A stretch of DNA of 64,000 nt from Spirochaeta isovalerica (GCF_014207565.1 NZ_JACHGJ010000002.1:248001-312000); one strand, 5' to 3'; shown: positions 42,790 through 51,499, counted from the stretch's first letter. Notes: generated from the letters alone by a model not told the origin. A program made the numbers and translations.

Positions 42790-43437
42790 TTGAATAATGT
42801 ATCGATACTAATACTTTCAGAATCCCTTACCGGGCAACTACTTGATGAATATTTTACTGGTAGCAGTGAATATTCTTCAAAACTGATTTCTTTGGATCAT
42901 TTCCAAGAATTGGAAAAGAATCAGGATTTTTCAAATACCATTCTTCTGGTTGATGCTAGCTCAGCGGGAGTGATCGACTGTCTTGAGAATGAATGTGGTA
43001 ACAAAGATCTGATTCCTTTATTCCGTTCATCTGCCTTATTCAATGCAGTAAAGAACAGTAATGAAGAACAATTGGCAATCAAATGTGGTTTTAAAGGCAT
43101 TTTTTATTTTGATGAAGTTATAAAGAATTTTAAGCGAGAGATAGATTATTTGATTGATGGGGGTATTCGTGTTAATAAAAAGCTCCTTTTTGATATTATG
43201 CACTCAACCAAGCTCGAAGAAGACAAAACTTATGAAGAAATTCAAAGTGAAATGTTAACAAATAGAGAAAATGAAATTTTAAATGAAGTGAGAAAAGGAC
43301 TTACTAATAAGGAAATTGCATATCAAATGTTTATTAGTGAAGCCACGGTTAAGCGTCATATGTCAAATATTTTTGAAAAGATAGGGATTCATGATAGGAG
43401 AAAGGTAATTAAAGAGTTCATAGGAACAAAGATGTAG
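42790..43437 (+). CDS. LuxR-family response-regulator-like protein
   Basis: A 215-aa protein. The N-terminal about 120 residues form a receiver-like domain (SILILSESLTGQLL, TILLVDASSAG) without the normal acidic triad, so phosphorylation is doubtful. The C-terminal LuxR helix-turn-helix is typical (LTNRENEILNEVRKGLTNKEIA, SEATVKRHMSNIFEKIGI). The start is TTG 42790, as a stop codon lies two codons upstream and no early ATG exists. The gene is very AT-rich, like the peptide and protease genes that follow 107 nt downstream. It is probably the dedicated regulator of that locus. Confidence 0.88.
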   Translation: MNNVSILILSESLTGQLLDEYFTGSSEYSSKLISLDHFQELEKNQDFSNTILLVDASSAGVIDCLENECGNKDLIPLFRSSALFNAVKNSNEEQLAIKCGFKGIFYFDEVIKNFKREIDYLIDGGIRVNKKLLFDIMHSTKLEEDKTYEEIQSEMLTNRENEILNEVRKGLTNKEIAYQMFISEATVKRHMSNIFEKIGIHDRRKVIKEFIGTKM

Positions 43438-43503
43438 GAAGTTGTAGATAAAATGCAACTATGAGGAGTATTCATATCCGGTTTATTCAAAATTAAGCTT
43501 CTG

Positions 43504-43522
43504 TTTGCAGCGTTGCTGTAAA
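43504..43522. repeat. Inverted repeat upstream of the peptide gene
   Basis: TTTGCAGC (43504-43511), GTT, GCTGTAAA (43515-43522), with 7 of 8 positions paired. It lies just before the AAAGGAG ribosome site. It may be an operator or an mRNA hairpin. It shares the outer TGCA...TGTA pattern with the repeat at 42718-42734, but the spacing differs. Confidence 0.4.
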
Positions 43523-43544
43523 TATATATGAAAGGAGTCGAATT

Positions 43545-43766
43545 ATGACAAACTTGACAAACGAAGAACTCATCTCTGTTAATGGAGGTCGGGGACAACA
43601 TGAGGCTGCGGTCGAAGTCGAAGTAAATATCGGAGTTGCAAAAGCAAAAGTCTCATATAAGTTTACTGGAGATAACAGTAAGAAAAGAGATGAAAAATTT
43701 GATGCAAAAAGAGAAGCCAGAAGAGCTGCATTTAGAGCGGGTTTATTGACTGCATTAAGAAGATAA
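43545..43766 (+). CDS. Double-glycine leader precursor peptide (bacteriocin-like)
   Basis: A 73-aa precursor. Residues 1-15 (MTNLTNEELISVNGG) are a textbook double-glycine leader: L4, E8, L9, V12 and G14-G15 occupy the -12, -8, -7, -4 and -2/-1 positions. Cleavage would release a 58-residue core starting RGQHEAAVEV. The core has no Cys. Its first half alternates hydrophobic and charged residues (VEVEVNIGVAKAKVSYKF, beta-like). Its second half is basic and helical, ending AGLLTALRR. I count 15 Lys/Arg and 8 Asp/Glu, about +7. A strong AAAGGAG site precedes the ATG. The C39 exporter at 45042 should process it. Antimicrobial or signalling activity is not known. Confidence 0.85.
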   Translation: MTNLTNEELISVNGGRGQHEAAVEVEVNIGVAKAKVSYKFTGDNSKKRDEKFDAKREARRAAFRAGLLTALRR

Positions 43767-43787
43767 TGATTCTCTAAGTGAAAAATT

Positions 43788-43820
43788 ACATATAGCAAAG
43801 ATCTCTTTGCTATATGTTTT
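43788..43820 (+). terminator. Strong hairpin after the peptide gene
   Basis: Perfect 13-bp stem ACATATAGCAAAG (43788-43800) / CTTTGCTATATGT (43805-43817) with an ATCT loop, followed by TTT. It is probably a partial terminator or a 3' stabiliser that keeps peptide mRNA more abundant than the downstream genes. Confidence 0.75.
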
Positions 43821-43842
43821 ACTAAGAAAGAATAGGTGGATT

Positions 43843-45033
43843 ATGATTCAGCCAAAAGGAAAAAGCATATTGATTATAAGTATTTTGGTATCATTGATTA
43901 TTAATAGTTGCTCAAGAGCAACAAATAACGAAGAGAAAAATGATGATATAAAAAAACGTCTACTTTCTGGTGGATCTATTTCTACTTCATGCTATCTTGA
44001 TTTCCCATTAAATACAGGAGAACCTCTTCAAATAAAACTGAATATTAATAACAAAAGTTATCTTTTTCTTTTAGATACGGGATCAGAAATCACAATTATC
44101 TCAAAAAATGCAAAATGTTTCACATTAGAACCTGAAAAAACTAACATTTTGACAAAAGGAATCGCAGGTAACAGTCAAAAAAATAGCTTTGCAAAATTGG
44201 ATCCTATTCAATTGAAGGATGTTGTTATTGAAGATGTATATTGTGCTGTTACCGATTTGTCACATATTGAAATTAATGGGCTTAAATATGATGGGATTTT
44301 AGGAGAAAACTTTCTAAGTAATTTTATTTTAACGATTGACTACTCAAGGAAGAAATTTACTTTAACAAATATTCAGAGTGATAATTTAAATAAAGGAGAC
44401 TTCATTCCATTTGATAAAAATGAATTCATTTCTGGAAATCACTTTTATGCTATAAGCGATAACGGAAAAGATATACCAATTTTTATTGACACTGGGATAG
44501 ATTTATCTTGCACTCCTGATTCTTTCAATTTAATCAATCATTCTTTTTACAATAACCACTTGGAGCTATTGGGTATTAACAATATTGGAATTCCTTATGA
44601 ATTAGGAAAAGTCGAAAATTTGACAATCGGGAATGCTCTTGTCAATGATTTAACAGTAGTAAAAACAAATAAAGATCGTTTTCTATTGGGGCGTGACTTC
44701 TTAGAACGAAGTAAGGTGGAAATTGATTATATTACAAAACGAATTCGATTTGATAAATTTATGGATCAAAATACATTCACTCAGGTTGTACATTTTTCTG
44801 AAATAGTTATTGAAAAAAATAGTCTTGGATTCATTATCAAAGAGATTTGGGATAAATCAAAACTAGTTCAAAAAGGTATTCGAGTTGGAGATCATATCAA
44901 AGAAATCAATAATATATCCCTATCTGAATTTCAATCTGTAATTGATTTATATATTACTCTTACAGATTCCAGAATATATAGCATTACATACGAGAGAGAA
45001 GAAGAAGTCTCTATAGAAATTAAGAATCTATAG
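43843..45033 (+). CDS. Two-lobed retropepsin-like aspartic protease lipoprotein with PDZ domain
   Basis: A 396-aa protein. The signal ends at Cys23 (LIINSC, relaxed lipobox). Lobe 1 has the catalytic motif LLDTGSE (D78) and the flap-side GILGENFLSN near 152. Lobe 2 has FIDTGID (D216) and LLGRDFLERS near 281. Two DTG lobes in one chain can form a complete aspartic protease without dimerising. A PDZ domain follows (about 325-395; SLGFIIKEI, KGIRVGDHIKEINN). The start ATG 43843 has AGGTGG upstream. The gene is very AT-rich (for example 15 of 60 G+C at 43861-43920). Between precursor and exporter, it may trim, degrade or give immunity to the peptide. All of this is inference. Confidence 0.85.
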   Translation: MIQPKGKSILIISILVSLIINSCSRATNNEEKNDDIKKRLLSGGSISTSCYLDFPLNTGEPLQIKLNINNKSYLFLLDTGSEITIISKNAKCFTLEPEKTNILTKGIAGNSQKNSFAKLDPIQLKDVVIEDVYCAVTDLSHIEINGLKYDGILGENFLSNFILTIDYSRKKFTLTNIQSDNLNKGDFIPFDKNEFISGNHFYAISDNGKDIPIFIDTGIDLSCTPDSFNLINHSFYNNHLELLGINNIGIPYELGKVENLTIGNALVNDLTVVKTNKDRFLLGRDFLERSKVEIDYITKRIRFDKFMDQNTFTQVVHFSEIVIEKNSLGFIIKEIWDKSKLVQKGIRVGDHIKEINNISLSEFQSVIDLYITLTDSRIYSITYEREEEVSIEIKNL

Positions 45034-45041
45034 AATCGAAA

Positions 45042-47186
45042 ATGAAATATTTCTTTATAAGACAACATGACATAACCGATTGCGGTGCAGCTTGCATTGC
45101 TACGATCTCAAAACAGTTCGGATTAAATTTCCCTATAGCAAAGATACGGAAAATTGCCGGTACAGATAAAGCGGGAACTAACGCTCTTGGATTGATCAAA
45201 GCATCGGAAAAGCTAGGTTTCGATGCAAAGGGAGTAAGAGCGGAGCCCGAGGATCTGAATGAAAAACTCCCACTTCCCTGTATTGCCCATGTGATAAAGG
45301 ACGATTTGCTCCATTATGTGGTGATCCATAAAATAACGAAAAAGAAGATGATCATCGCTGATCCAGCAGAGGGCTTGGTTCACTATAAAAAAGAGGACTT
45401 TCTCAAGATTTGGACAGGAGTTCTTATCCTGATGATGCCTTCTGAATCTTTTAAAAAAGGCTCGGAAAAAATAGGATTTTTTGAGAGGTTTCTCTCTCTT
45501 CTTTATCCCCATAAGAAACTAATGACTGAGATCATTATTTCCTCTTTTCTTCTCTCTCTAATGGGGATGCTGGGTGCTTTTTTCTTCAAGTACCTCATTG
45601 ACGAGGTATTTATAAGCGGATTGCTGGACTCTCTACATATCGTTGCCGGCGGAATGATGATATTAACTGTTTTCCGAATTATTCTAGGTGCCTTCAGGCA
45701 ACATCTACTAGTTTATCTCACACAAAAAATAGATATTTCTTTAGTCTTTTCCTATTATAGACACGTTCTCAAACTGCCTATTTCCTTTTTTGACTCAAGG
45801 CGAACAGGTGAAATTCTTTCGCGTTTGAACGATGCTTCAAAAATTCAGGAAGCAGTTTCCGGTGTTACCCTTTCTGTTATTCTGGACAGTACTATGGTGG
45901 TAGGAGCCGGAATTATCCTTTACCTCCAGAGCAGCACTCTTTTTCTCATATCCCTGATCCTCGTCCCCTTTTCTGCTGTCATACTTTTTCTCTTTGTCAA
46001 GCCTTTTCAGCAGAGACAGAGACAAGTTATGACGGAAGCAGCAGATACAGAGTCACAATTGGTTGAATCCGTTTCCGGAATTGCCACAGTAAAAGCAGTA
46101 AATGGAGAGAGACAGGCTGTAGAGGAGACAGAGAAGTTCTTTCTCAAAACAGTTTTCACTTCTTTTCGCATTGCCAAACTGGAAAATATCCAAGGATCCC
46201 TACAGGATTTCATAACTGCTGCAGGTGGATTGATGATTCTCTGGATCGGCGGAGTTCTGGTTATAAAAGGGCAAATATCTATTGGACAGCTCATCACCTT
46301 CAATGCTCTTCTTGCTTATTTTCACGAACCGATTCAGAATCTCATTGGGCTCCAGCCAGCCCTTCAGGAAGCCTTCGTAGCAGCAGAGAGATTGGGTGAA
46401 ATACTCGATCTTGAAATAGAATCCCCCGATGAAGACCTTATGAAACCTGAATGCTTTACTGGAGCGATCGATTTTCAGAATGTAACATTCCGTTATGGAA
46501 CAAGAGAAGAAGTAATCAGTGACTTCTCTTTAAAAATTCATCCAGGTGAGAAAATTGCGGTAGTAGGAGAAAGTGGCTCCGGTAAAACGACATTGGTAAA
46601 AATGCTTTTTAAGTATTATGTTCCTGAAAAAGGAAAAATTTCTATTGATGGTTTAGACCTTCGGGACCTTGATACGGAAAACCTGAGGAGCAGAATCGGA
46701 TATGTCCCTCAGGATATTGTCCTTTTCTCCGGTTCCGTCCGGGACAATATCGCCTATGGTAACAGGGAGGCTTCTTTCGAGAGCATTGTCCGGGCGGCGG
46801 AACTGGCTCAGGCCCACGGGTTTATCAATGAGCTGCCTCTGCGCTACAGAACCAAAGTGGGGGAGCGGGGCGCCACGCTCTCAGGTGGTCAGCGGCAGCG
46901 TATAGCCCTCGCCAGAGCGATACTGAATAATCCGCAGATCCTCATTCTGGATGAAGCGACGAGCAGTCTCGACAGTATTTCCGAAAGGGCCATCCACAAC
47001 ACCATTGATGAGTTGAGCCGTGATATAACGACGATAATCATAGCCCACAGACTATCGACAGTGGTCAAATGCGATAAAATCGTTGTTATGGAAAAAGGTG
47101 AAATCCGAGAATGGGGGACCCATCAGGAGCTTATTGATAAAGGGGAGCGGTACGGTCAGCTCTGGCAGAGCCAATGTCTGGTCTAG
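45042..47186 (+). CDS. Peptidase-containing ABC exporter (C39 PCAT)
   Basis: A 714-aa exporter with all three parts. The C39 peptidase (about 1-135) keeps Q8, C14 (DITDCGAACIA), H91 (HYVVIHK) and D107 (IADP), so leader cleavage after double glycine should work. Six membrane helices span about 160-440. The nucleotide-binding domain (about 480-714) has Walker A from G509 (GESGSGKTT), LSGGQRQRIALARA and ILILDEATSSLD. The peptide at 43545 is the obvious substrate. Composition changes inside the gene: AT-rich at first, then host-like after about 46,690 (33 of 60 G+C at 46801-46860). Confidence 0.96.
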   Translation: MKYFFIRQHDITDCGAACIATISKQFGLNFPIAKIRKIAGTDKAGTNALGLIKASEKLGFDAKGVRAEPEDLNEKLPLPCIAHVIKDDLLHYVVIHKITKKKMIIADPAEGLVHYKKEDFLKIWTGVLILMMPSESFKKGSEKIGFFERFLSLLYPHKKLMTEIIISSFLLSLMGMLGAFFFKYLIDEVFISGLLDSLHIVAGGMMILTVFRIILGAFRQHLLVYLTQKIDISLVFSYYRHVLKLPISFFDSRRTGEILSRLNDASKIQEAVSGVTLSVILDSTMVVGAGIILYLQSSTLFLISLILVPFSAVILFLFVKPFQQRQRQVMTEAADTESQLVESVSGIATVKAVNGERQAVEETEKFFLKTVFTSFRIAKLENIQGSLQDFITAAGGLMILWIGGVLVIKGQISIGQLITFNALLAYFHEPIQNLIGLQPALQEAFVAAERLGEILDLEIESPDEDLMKPECFTGAIDFQNVTFRYGTREEVISDFSLKIHPGEKIAVVGESGSGKTTLVKMLFKYYVPEKGKISIDGLDLRDLDTENLRSRIGYVPQDIVLFSGSVRDNIAYGNREASFESIVRAAELAQAHGFINELPLRYRTKVGERGATLSGGQRQRIALARAILNNPQILILDEATSSLDSISERAIHNTIDELSRDITTIIIAHRLSTVVKCDKIVVMEKGEIREWGTHQELIDKGERYGQLWQSQCLV

Positions 47187-47193
47187 GTAGTTC

Positions 47194-48336
47194 ATGAAAA
47201 ATACAATTCTGAATATTGATGATATGGGAGAAAGCCGGATCATGCTGGAGCGAAAACCTCCGCGGCTCATAAGTCTTTTCGTTTATTTCCTCCTTCTGAT
47301 GCTATTGACAGCTTTCCTATACTCCTGGTTCAGCAAAATCGAGATTGTTGTAAAAACACATGGTACTATCAGGCCTTTTGAAACCGTCAGCCGGGTCAGA
47401 AGCGTACGGGACGGTAAGATCAAGACTATCCGGTATAAACCAGGACAGTACATCAAACAGGGCGAACCGCTTATCGAAATCGATTGCGACTACCAGGTTC
47501 AGGAACTGGAACGGATTCAGGGCCGGATTGATGAACTGGAAGTAAAGTCGATGCATTTGCAGAATCTGAGAAAAAGTTATGAAGAGGACAGAAATGCCTT
47601 TTCCCGAACCGGTGAAAGGGAGTTTTATGAACGGTTTTTCCTGTACTCCTGTGAGAAGCGGAAGCTTGAACTCAACCGGGATGCCGCACAGGCAAAGTAT
47701 AACGCCCGGGAAAGCATGGCTCAATTCGTCGCGAAAAGCGAGCTTGAAGAGCTTGAGTATAAGCTCCGCATGGCCGAACTGGAGCTGCAGAGTTTTACCG
47801 GAAGTTCCTTTCTGGAAGTTGTCGATGAATATGATTTGATAAAAACGGAACTGAGATCTCTGGTATCACAGGCGGAGCAACTTGAAAAAGAGATATCTCT
47901 TTCGACCATTTTCGCGCCTATTTCCGGTACGGTAAATAAACTTGCGGAACTGAATGACGGGGACTATCTTTTTTCCGGAATGGATATACTGGATATCGTT
48001 CCAGAAACCGGCGGACGGGGAAGAGTGGAAATATCCATCTCCAATCAGGATATTGCGGGGATAAAAACAGGAGATGCCGTTTCTTACAGGCTTCCAGCTC
48101 TTCCCAAAGAGAAGTATGGAGTTTTAAAGGGGAATATTACATCAATTCCAGCAGATATGCAGAAAACCGCCGAAGGCCTGTTTCTTGTTGAAGGGAGTTT
48201 CGATAATTTGAAAGAATTTCCGGAATTGAAGAGCGGCATGTTTGTTGATGTGAGGATAACCGTTCGAAAGAGACGAATTCTCTTTCATCTTCTCGATAAA
48301 TCGGGCTTGATGAATAACTGGATGATCAATCGCTAA
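47194..48336 (+). CDS. HlyD-family secretion adaptor
   Basis: A 380-aa membrane fusion protein of the bacteriocin-secretion type. It has a short cytoplasmic N-terminus, one membrane helix (about 28-48), a lipoyl/barrel half-motif (KTHGTIRPFE and SVRDGKIKTIRYKPGQYIKQGEPLIEID), a long coiled coil (about 105-230) and the second barrel half (STIFAPISGTVNKL). It connects the C39 exporter to the periplasm or an outer-membrane channel; no TolC-like gene is in the window. It starts 7 nt after the exporter stop. Its stop is separated by one base from the stop of the convergent GGDEF gene. Confidence 0.94.
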   Translation: MKNTILNIDDMGESRIMLERKPPRLISLFVYFLLLMLLTAFLYSWFSKIEIVVKTHGTIRPFETVSRVRSVRDGKIKTIRYKPGQYIKQGEPLIEIDCDYQVQELERIQGRIDELEVKSMHLQNLRKSYEEDRNAFSRTGEREFYERFFLYSCEKRKLELNRDAAQAKYNARESMAQFVAKSELEELEYKLRMAELELQSFTGSSFLEVVDEYDLIKTELRSLVSQAEQLEKEISLSTIFAPISGTVNKLAELNDGDYLFSGMDILDIVPETGGRGRVEISISNQDIAGIKTGDAVSYRLPALPKEKYGVLKGNITSIPADMQKTAEGLFLVEGSFDNLKEFPELKSGMFVDVRITVRKRRILFHLLDKSGLMNNWMINR

Positions 48337-48337
48337 C

Positions 48338-51300
48338 CTATTTTCCATTCAATCTCTTATACCCGTTCTTGCCCGCTTTTTTCACATCATACATAAGCGC
48401 GTCGACCCGGGCCATGAAAGAATCGAAAGGCTGATCCTCCAGGCACCTGTATTCCCCTATGCCGATTGAACAGGAGAGAAATTTCTCCTCGGGAATCGCT
48501 TTTATCGAAAGCGTTCTGTGCAGCTCCTCGAGAAAATCCGTTCGGAATATTTGCAGAAGCCTTATGATAATCTGTTCTGCCTGGGCTTCCGATGTTTCGG
48601 GAAGCATTATGACGAACTCGTCTCCTCCGAATCTCGAGATAATATCGGTCAGTCTGAAATGGCTTTTCATCAGATCGGCAAATTTCTGCAGTACTTTGTC
48701 CCCCGCCTGGTGGCCGTAGGTATCGTTATAGAACTTGAAATTATCCAGATCGAGATAAATTATGGTCAGACAGGGTTTGTCGGGGTTTTCATGGCGCTGA
48801 TACCTCTCCAGCTCCAAACCTATTTCATTCCAGAAAGCTTTCCTGTTGTAAAGGCCGGTGAGGGAGTCGGTATGAGCCATCTGGGATAAATCATCCATTG
48901 CCTGTATTCTTCTATTCGCCTGGAATAGGCTTTTCAGGGCCATTTCGAAAATAGGAACCAGATCGGAAAAGGAACGGTACTTATCTCCCGGTATTCTCGC
49001 GAGAAAGGCCCTGTTCACTTTCCTGTCGTTGAAACCCGGCATTCCGACGATGTAGCTATTTTTCATCTTCAGTTCGGGGAGGATGATAGTGTTTTTCCTT
49101 TTCATAAGGATTTCGCCGAGTTTTCTTTTTTCCATGACTTCCAGAAACCAGTCTTCCTTTCCGCCGATTCTGACCCATTCCTCCCCGTCTCTGCGGATAA
49201 AAACAGAGTCTGTTATCATAAAGTGATTTTCCAGTATATTGAATGACCGCCGGAAAAGTTCCGTTTTGGTCTCCGACTCGGAAACAAGTGAAAAAAATGA
49301 ATTGAGGAAATCTATGTTTTTGATTCTTTTATGGAGGCTGTTTATTTCCTGGTTCTTTCTGGTTTTCAGAAGAATCTGTTCCATGTCGATAGAAATCAAA
49401 GGAAGAACGGGTTCTTCACTTGTTTCATTGTAGAAAGCGGGGAAATATTCTTTCTGATTTTCGGAAATACTGGTAATCCCTTCCTTCCTCATTTCTGCTT
49501 TCTTTTTTTCGCTGTAGATTGAAAGGCGAAGGCAGTATTCGAGTAATGCGGGGAAATAACTGGGGATCATGGAGTTGCTGACGGCATTTCTTCCCAGGCT
49601 TAATGCTTTTTCCAGATTTTCTTCCGCTTTTTGAAAATCATTGAAAGCATAGGAACAGACTCCCATGGCCCAATAATACAGGAACACTTCAATGTCTCTT
49701 TTCTTTTCCCTTGCACTCCAGGCATTCTGAATCTTGACTTTCAGCTCTTCTCCTTTGAAACGGTTGTTGCTGTAGCTGTTCGTGATAAGCTGAATGGAAT
49801 AAATTTCCAGAGGAGATTGTAGTGGAATGGTATTTTCTCCGAGCAGCTCCAGCTGCAGCAGAATCCCGTCGAGAATAACACCGGCTTCGTTGAACATTCC
49901 TGTTGTAAAATAGGTTCTCGCAATATTAAACAGGCTGAGTGATAATTCGATGTCGTCATTGAGTTCATTTATCAGATTAATGGCGTTTTCGAATTCTCTT
50001 ATCGCCGATTTGTATTCACCGTACTGGTAGTAGAGAAATCCCCTGCCGTTGAAAAGATTGACAAGTTCTCTCTTATGGTTCAGCTTAACTCTTATTGATT
50101 CACTTCTGTCGAGCAGTTCGAGTGCTTTCGCAAATCCCTCTTCACTTCTCTGCCATAAATAATAAAGACTTTCCGTATGATACAAAGCGGCGAGACGGAA
50201 TTCATTTCCCAATTCTTCAGCCAGTTTGACCGCTCTGTTCTGACAATCGAAAATCGTATCTTTTCTATATAGATAATTGAGTTCATAGGGTGCCGTCAGC
50301 CAATAGGCGACAGTATTCTTGTATCCCAGAGCCAGACCCATTTTCTCGATTTTTTCCAGCTCGCTGTCCCACAGGTCGACATTCATAGCCTGTTCCTGCT
50401 TGTCGATAAGCAGCTTTATATGAGCCAGATAGAATACGCCTCTTCTGTTTTCATGCATGATTCTGTAATCATCGAGTTCCTCACATGTCTGTCTCGCTTC
50501 GACAAAACAGTTCTTCCTGATATAGGAAGCCGCCAGAAAGAGCAGGATCCTGAAAAAAATCAAATCATCGCTTCCGGTTCTCTCCTTGAGCTCATTGAAC
50601 TCCAGTAACGCCATATCCCAGTTCTGCTTCAGGTAATTGAGATTTGCCTTGAGAAAATCAAATTCCAGAACGGATTTTTCGTCCAGCAAGGCTTTCTCTT
50701 CGGAAAACCTGCTCTGGAATAGTTCTATCGCCTCCTCAACGTCATCCAATGCCAGCATTTCCAGAGCGTTGTGAAGGATTCTGACGGTTTCATCCTCATC
50801 CTTATGCCATCTCAGCGATGGAGCAGGCGAATCGGAAACGCTTTCTTTGATCCTCCGGAAAGTGAAACCCTTATCCTCAATAAACATCCTGAAATCACTG
50901 ATTTCCTGAATCCTTTTTTGCGAGGAGAGAAGATAACCCTCTTCGGAGAGAAAGATAATGAGAAGATTGATTTTTCTATTGGTCTCTACCACTTCCTGAA
51001 GTAATTTCATGGAGGAGAACTGAAGGTAGGGGAGATGGGAGCATAGAAGGACAACCGGTTCTTTTTCCGTCAGAATTTCAAGGAGATAAGATATCTCCCC
51101 GATTATGATGCGGGTTTCATAATTGATTTCCTCCTGAAGGATCAGCTCTTCTCTTTCAATGGCTTCACATTTAAGGAGCGAAAGAAAAAGTTTTCTGTGC
51201 AGCTCATACATTTCCGCGCTGGACTTTACTGTCCGGCTGATCAAACCGTTCATTCGCTTTTCACTTTCAACCAGAAGCGAAGTTAAGGGAAAAAAAGCAA

Positions 51301-51499
51301 AGCTTTCAGGCTGGGATAGATCATAATCAAAAAACTGACTGTATTTTTCTTGTAAGGCTGTTTTTATTGAACGGGTCATGCTTTCCGGATAGAGCGTCCG
51401 TATATCGGCGATCCGGATCCCGCCATCCCATTGACCGGTTAATTCTTCAATAAAAGGATATAACCTTTTTTCTTCTTCCTTAACACCTACAGCCCGCAT
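48338..51499 (-). CDS. Large TPR-GGDEF signalling protein
   Basis: A 1053-aa cytoplasmic protein. The N-terminal about 240 residues resemble part of an AAA/STAND-type module (EPVVLLCSHLPYLQFSSMKLLQEV) but lack a visible Walker A. TPR-like helical repeats fill about 250-700 (for example GRGFLYYQYGEYKSAIREFENAI). A GAF-like region follows, and a GGDEF domain (about 885-1053) with intact RFGGDEFVIMLP and SLTGLYNRKAF. It should make cyclic di-GMP. No RxxD inhibitory site is obvious. The start overlaps the GH32 gene by 13 nt, which is an odd operon partner. A start codon a few residues later is possible. Confidence 0.88.
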   Translation of the reverse strand: MRAVGVKEEEKRLYPFIEELTGQWDGGIRIADIRTLYPESMTRSIKTALQEKYSQFFDYDLSQPESFAFFPLTSLLVESEKRMNGLISRTVKSSAEMYELHRKLFLSLLKCEAIEREELILQEEINYETRIIIGEISYLLEILTEKEPVVLLCSHLPYLQFSSMKLLQEVVETNRKINLLIIFLSEEGYLLSSQKRIQEISDFRMFIEDKGFTFRRIKESVSDSPAPSLRWHKDEDETVRILHNALEMLALDDVEEAIELFQSRFSEEKALLDEKSVLEFDFLKANLNYLKQNWDMALLEFNELKERTGSDDLIFFRILLFLAASYIRKNCFVEARQTCEELDDYRIMHENRRGVFYLAHIKLLIDKQEQAMNVDLWDSELEKIEKMGLALGYKNTVAYWLTAPYELNYLYRKDTIFDCQNRAVKLAEELGNEFRLAALYHTESLYYLWQRSEEGFAKALELLDRSESIRVKLNHKRELVNLFNGRGFLYYQYGEYKSAIREFENAINLINELNDDIELSLSLFNIARTYFTTGMFNEAGVILDGILLQLELLGENTIPLQSPLEIYSIQLITNSYSNNRFKGEELKVKIQNAWSAREKKRDIEVFLYYWAMGVCSYAFNDFQKAEENLEKALSLGRNAVSNSMIPSYFPALLEYCLRLSIYSEKKKAEMRKEGITSISENQKEYFPAFYNETSEEPVLPLISIDMEQILLKTRKNQEINSLHKRIKNIDFLNSFFSLVSESETKTELFRRSFNILENHFMITDSVFIRRDGEEWVRIGGKEDWFLEVMEKRKLGEILMKRKNTIILPELKMKNSYIVGMPGFNDRKVNRAFLARIPGDKYRSFSDLVPIFEMALKSLFQANRRIQAMDDLSQMAHTDSLTGLYNRKAFWNEIGLELERYQRHENPDKPCLTIIYLDLDNFKFYNDTYGHQAGDKVLQKFADLMKSHFRLTDIISRFGGDEFVIMLPETSEAQAEQIIIRLLQIFRTDFLEELHRTLSIKAIPEEKFLSCSIGIGEYRCLEDQPFDSFMARVDALMYDVKKAGKNGYKRLNGK

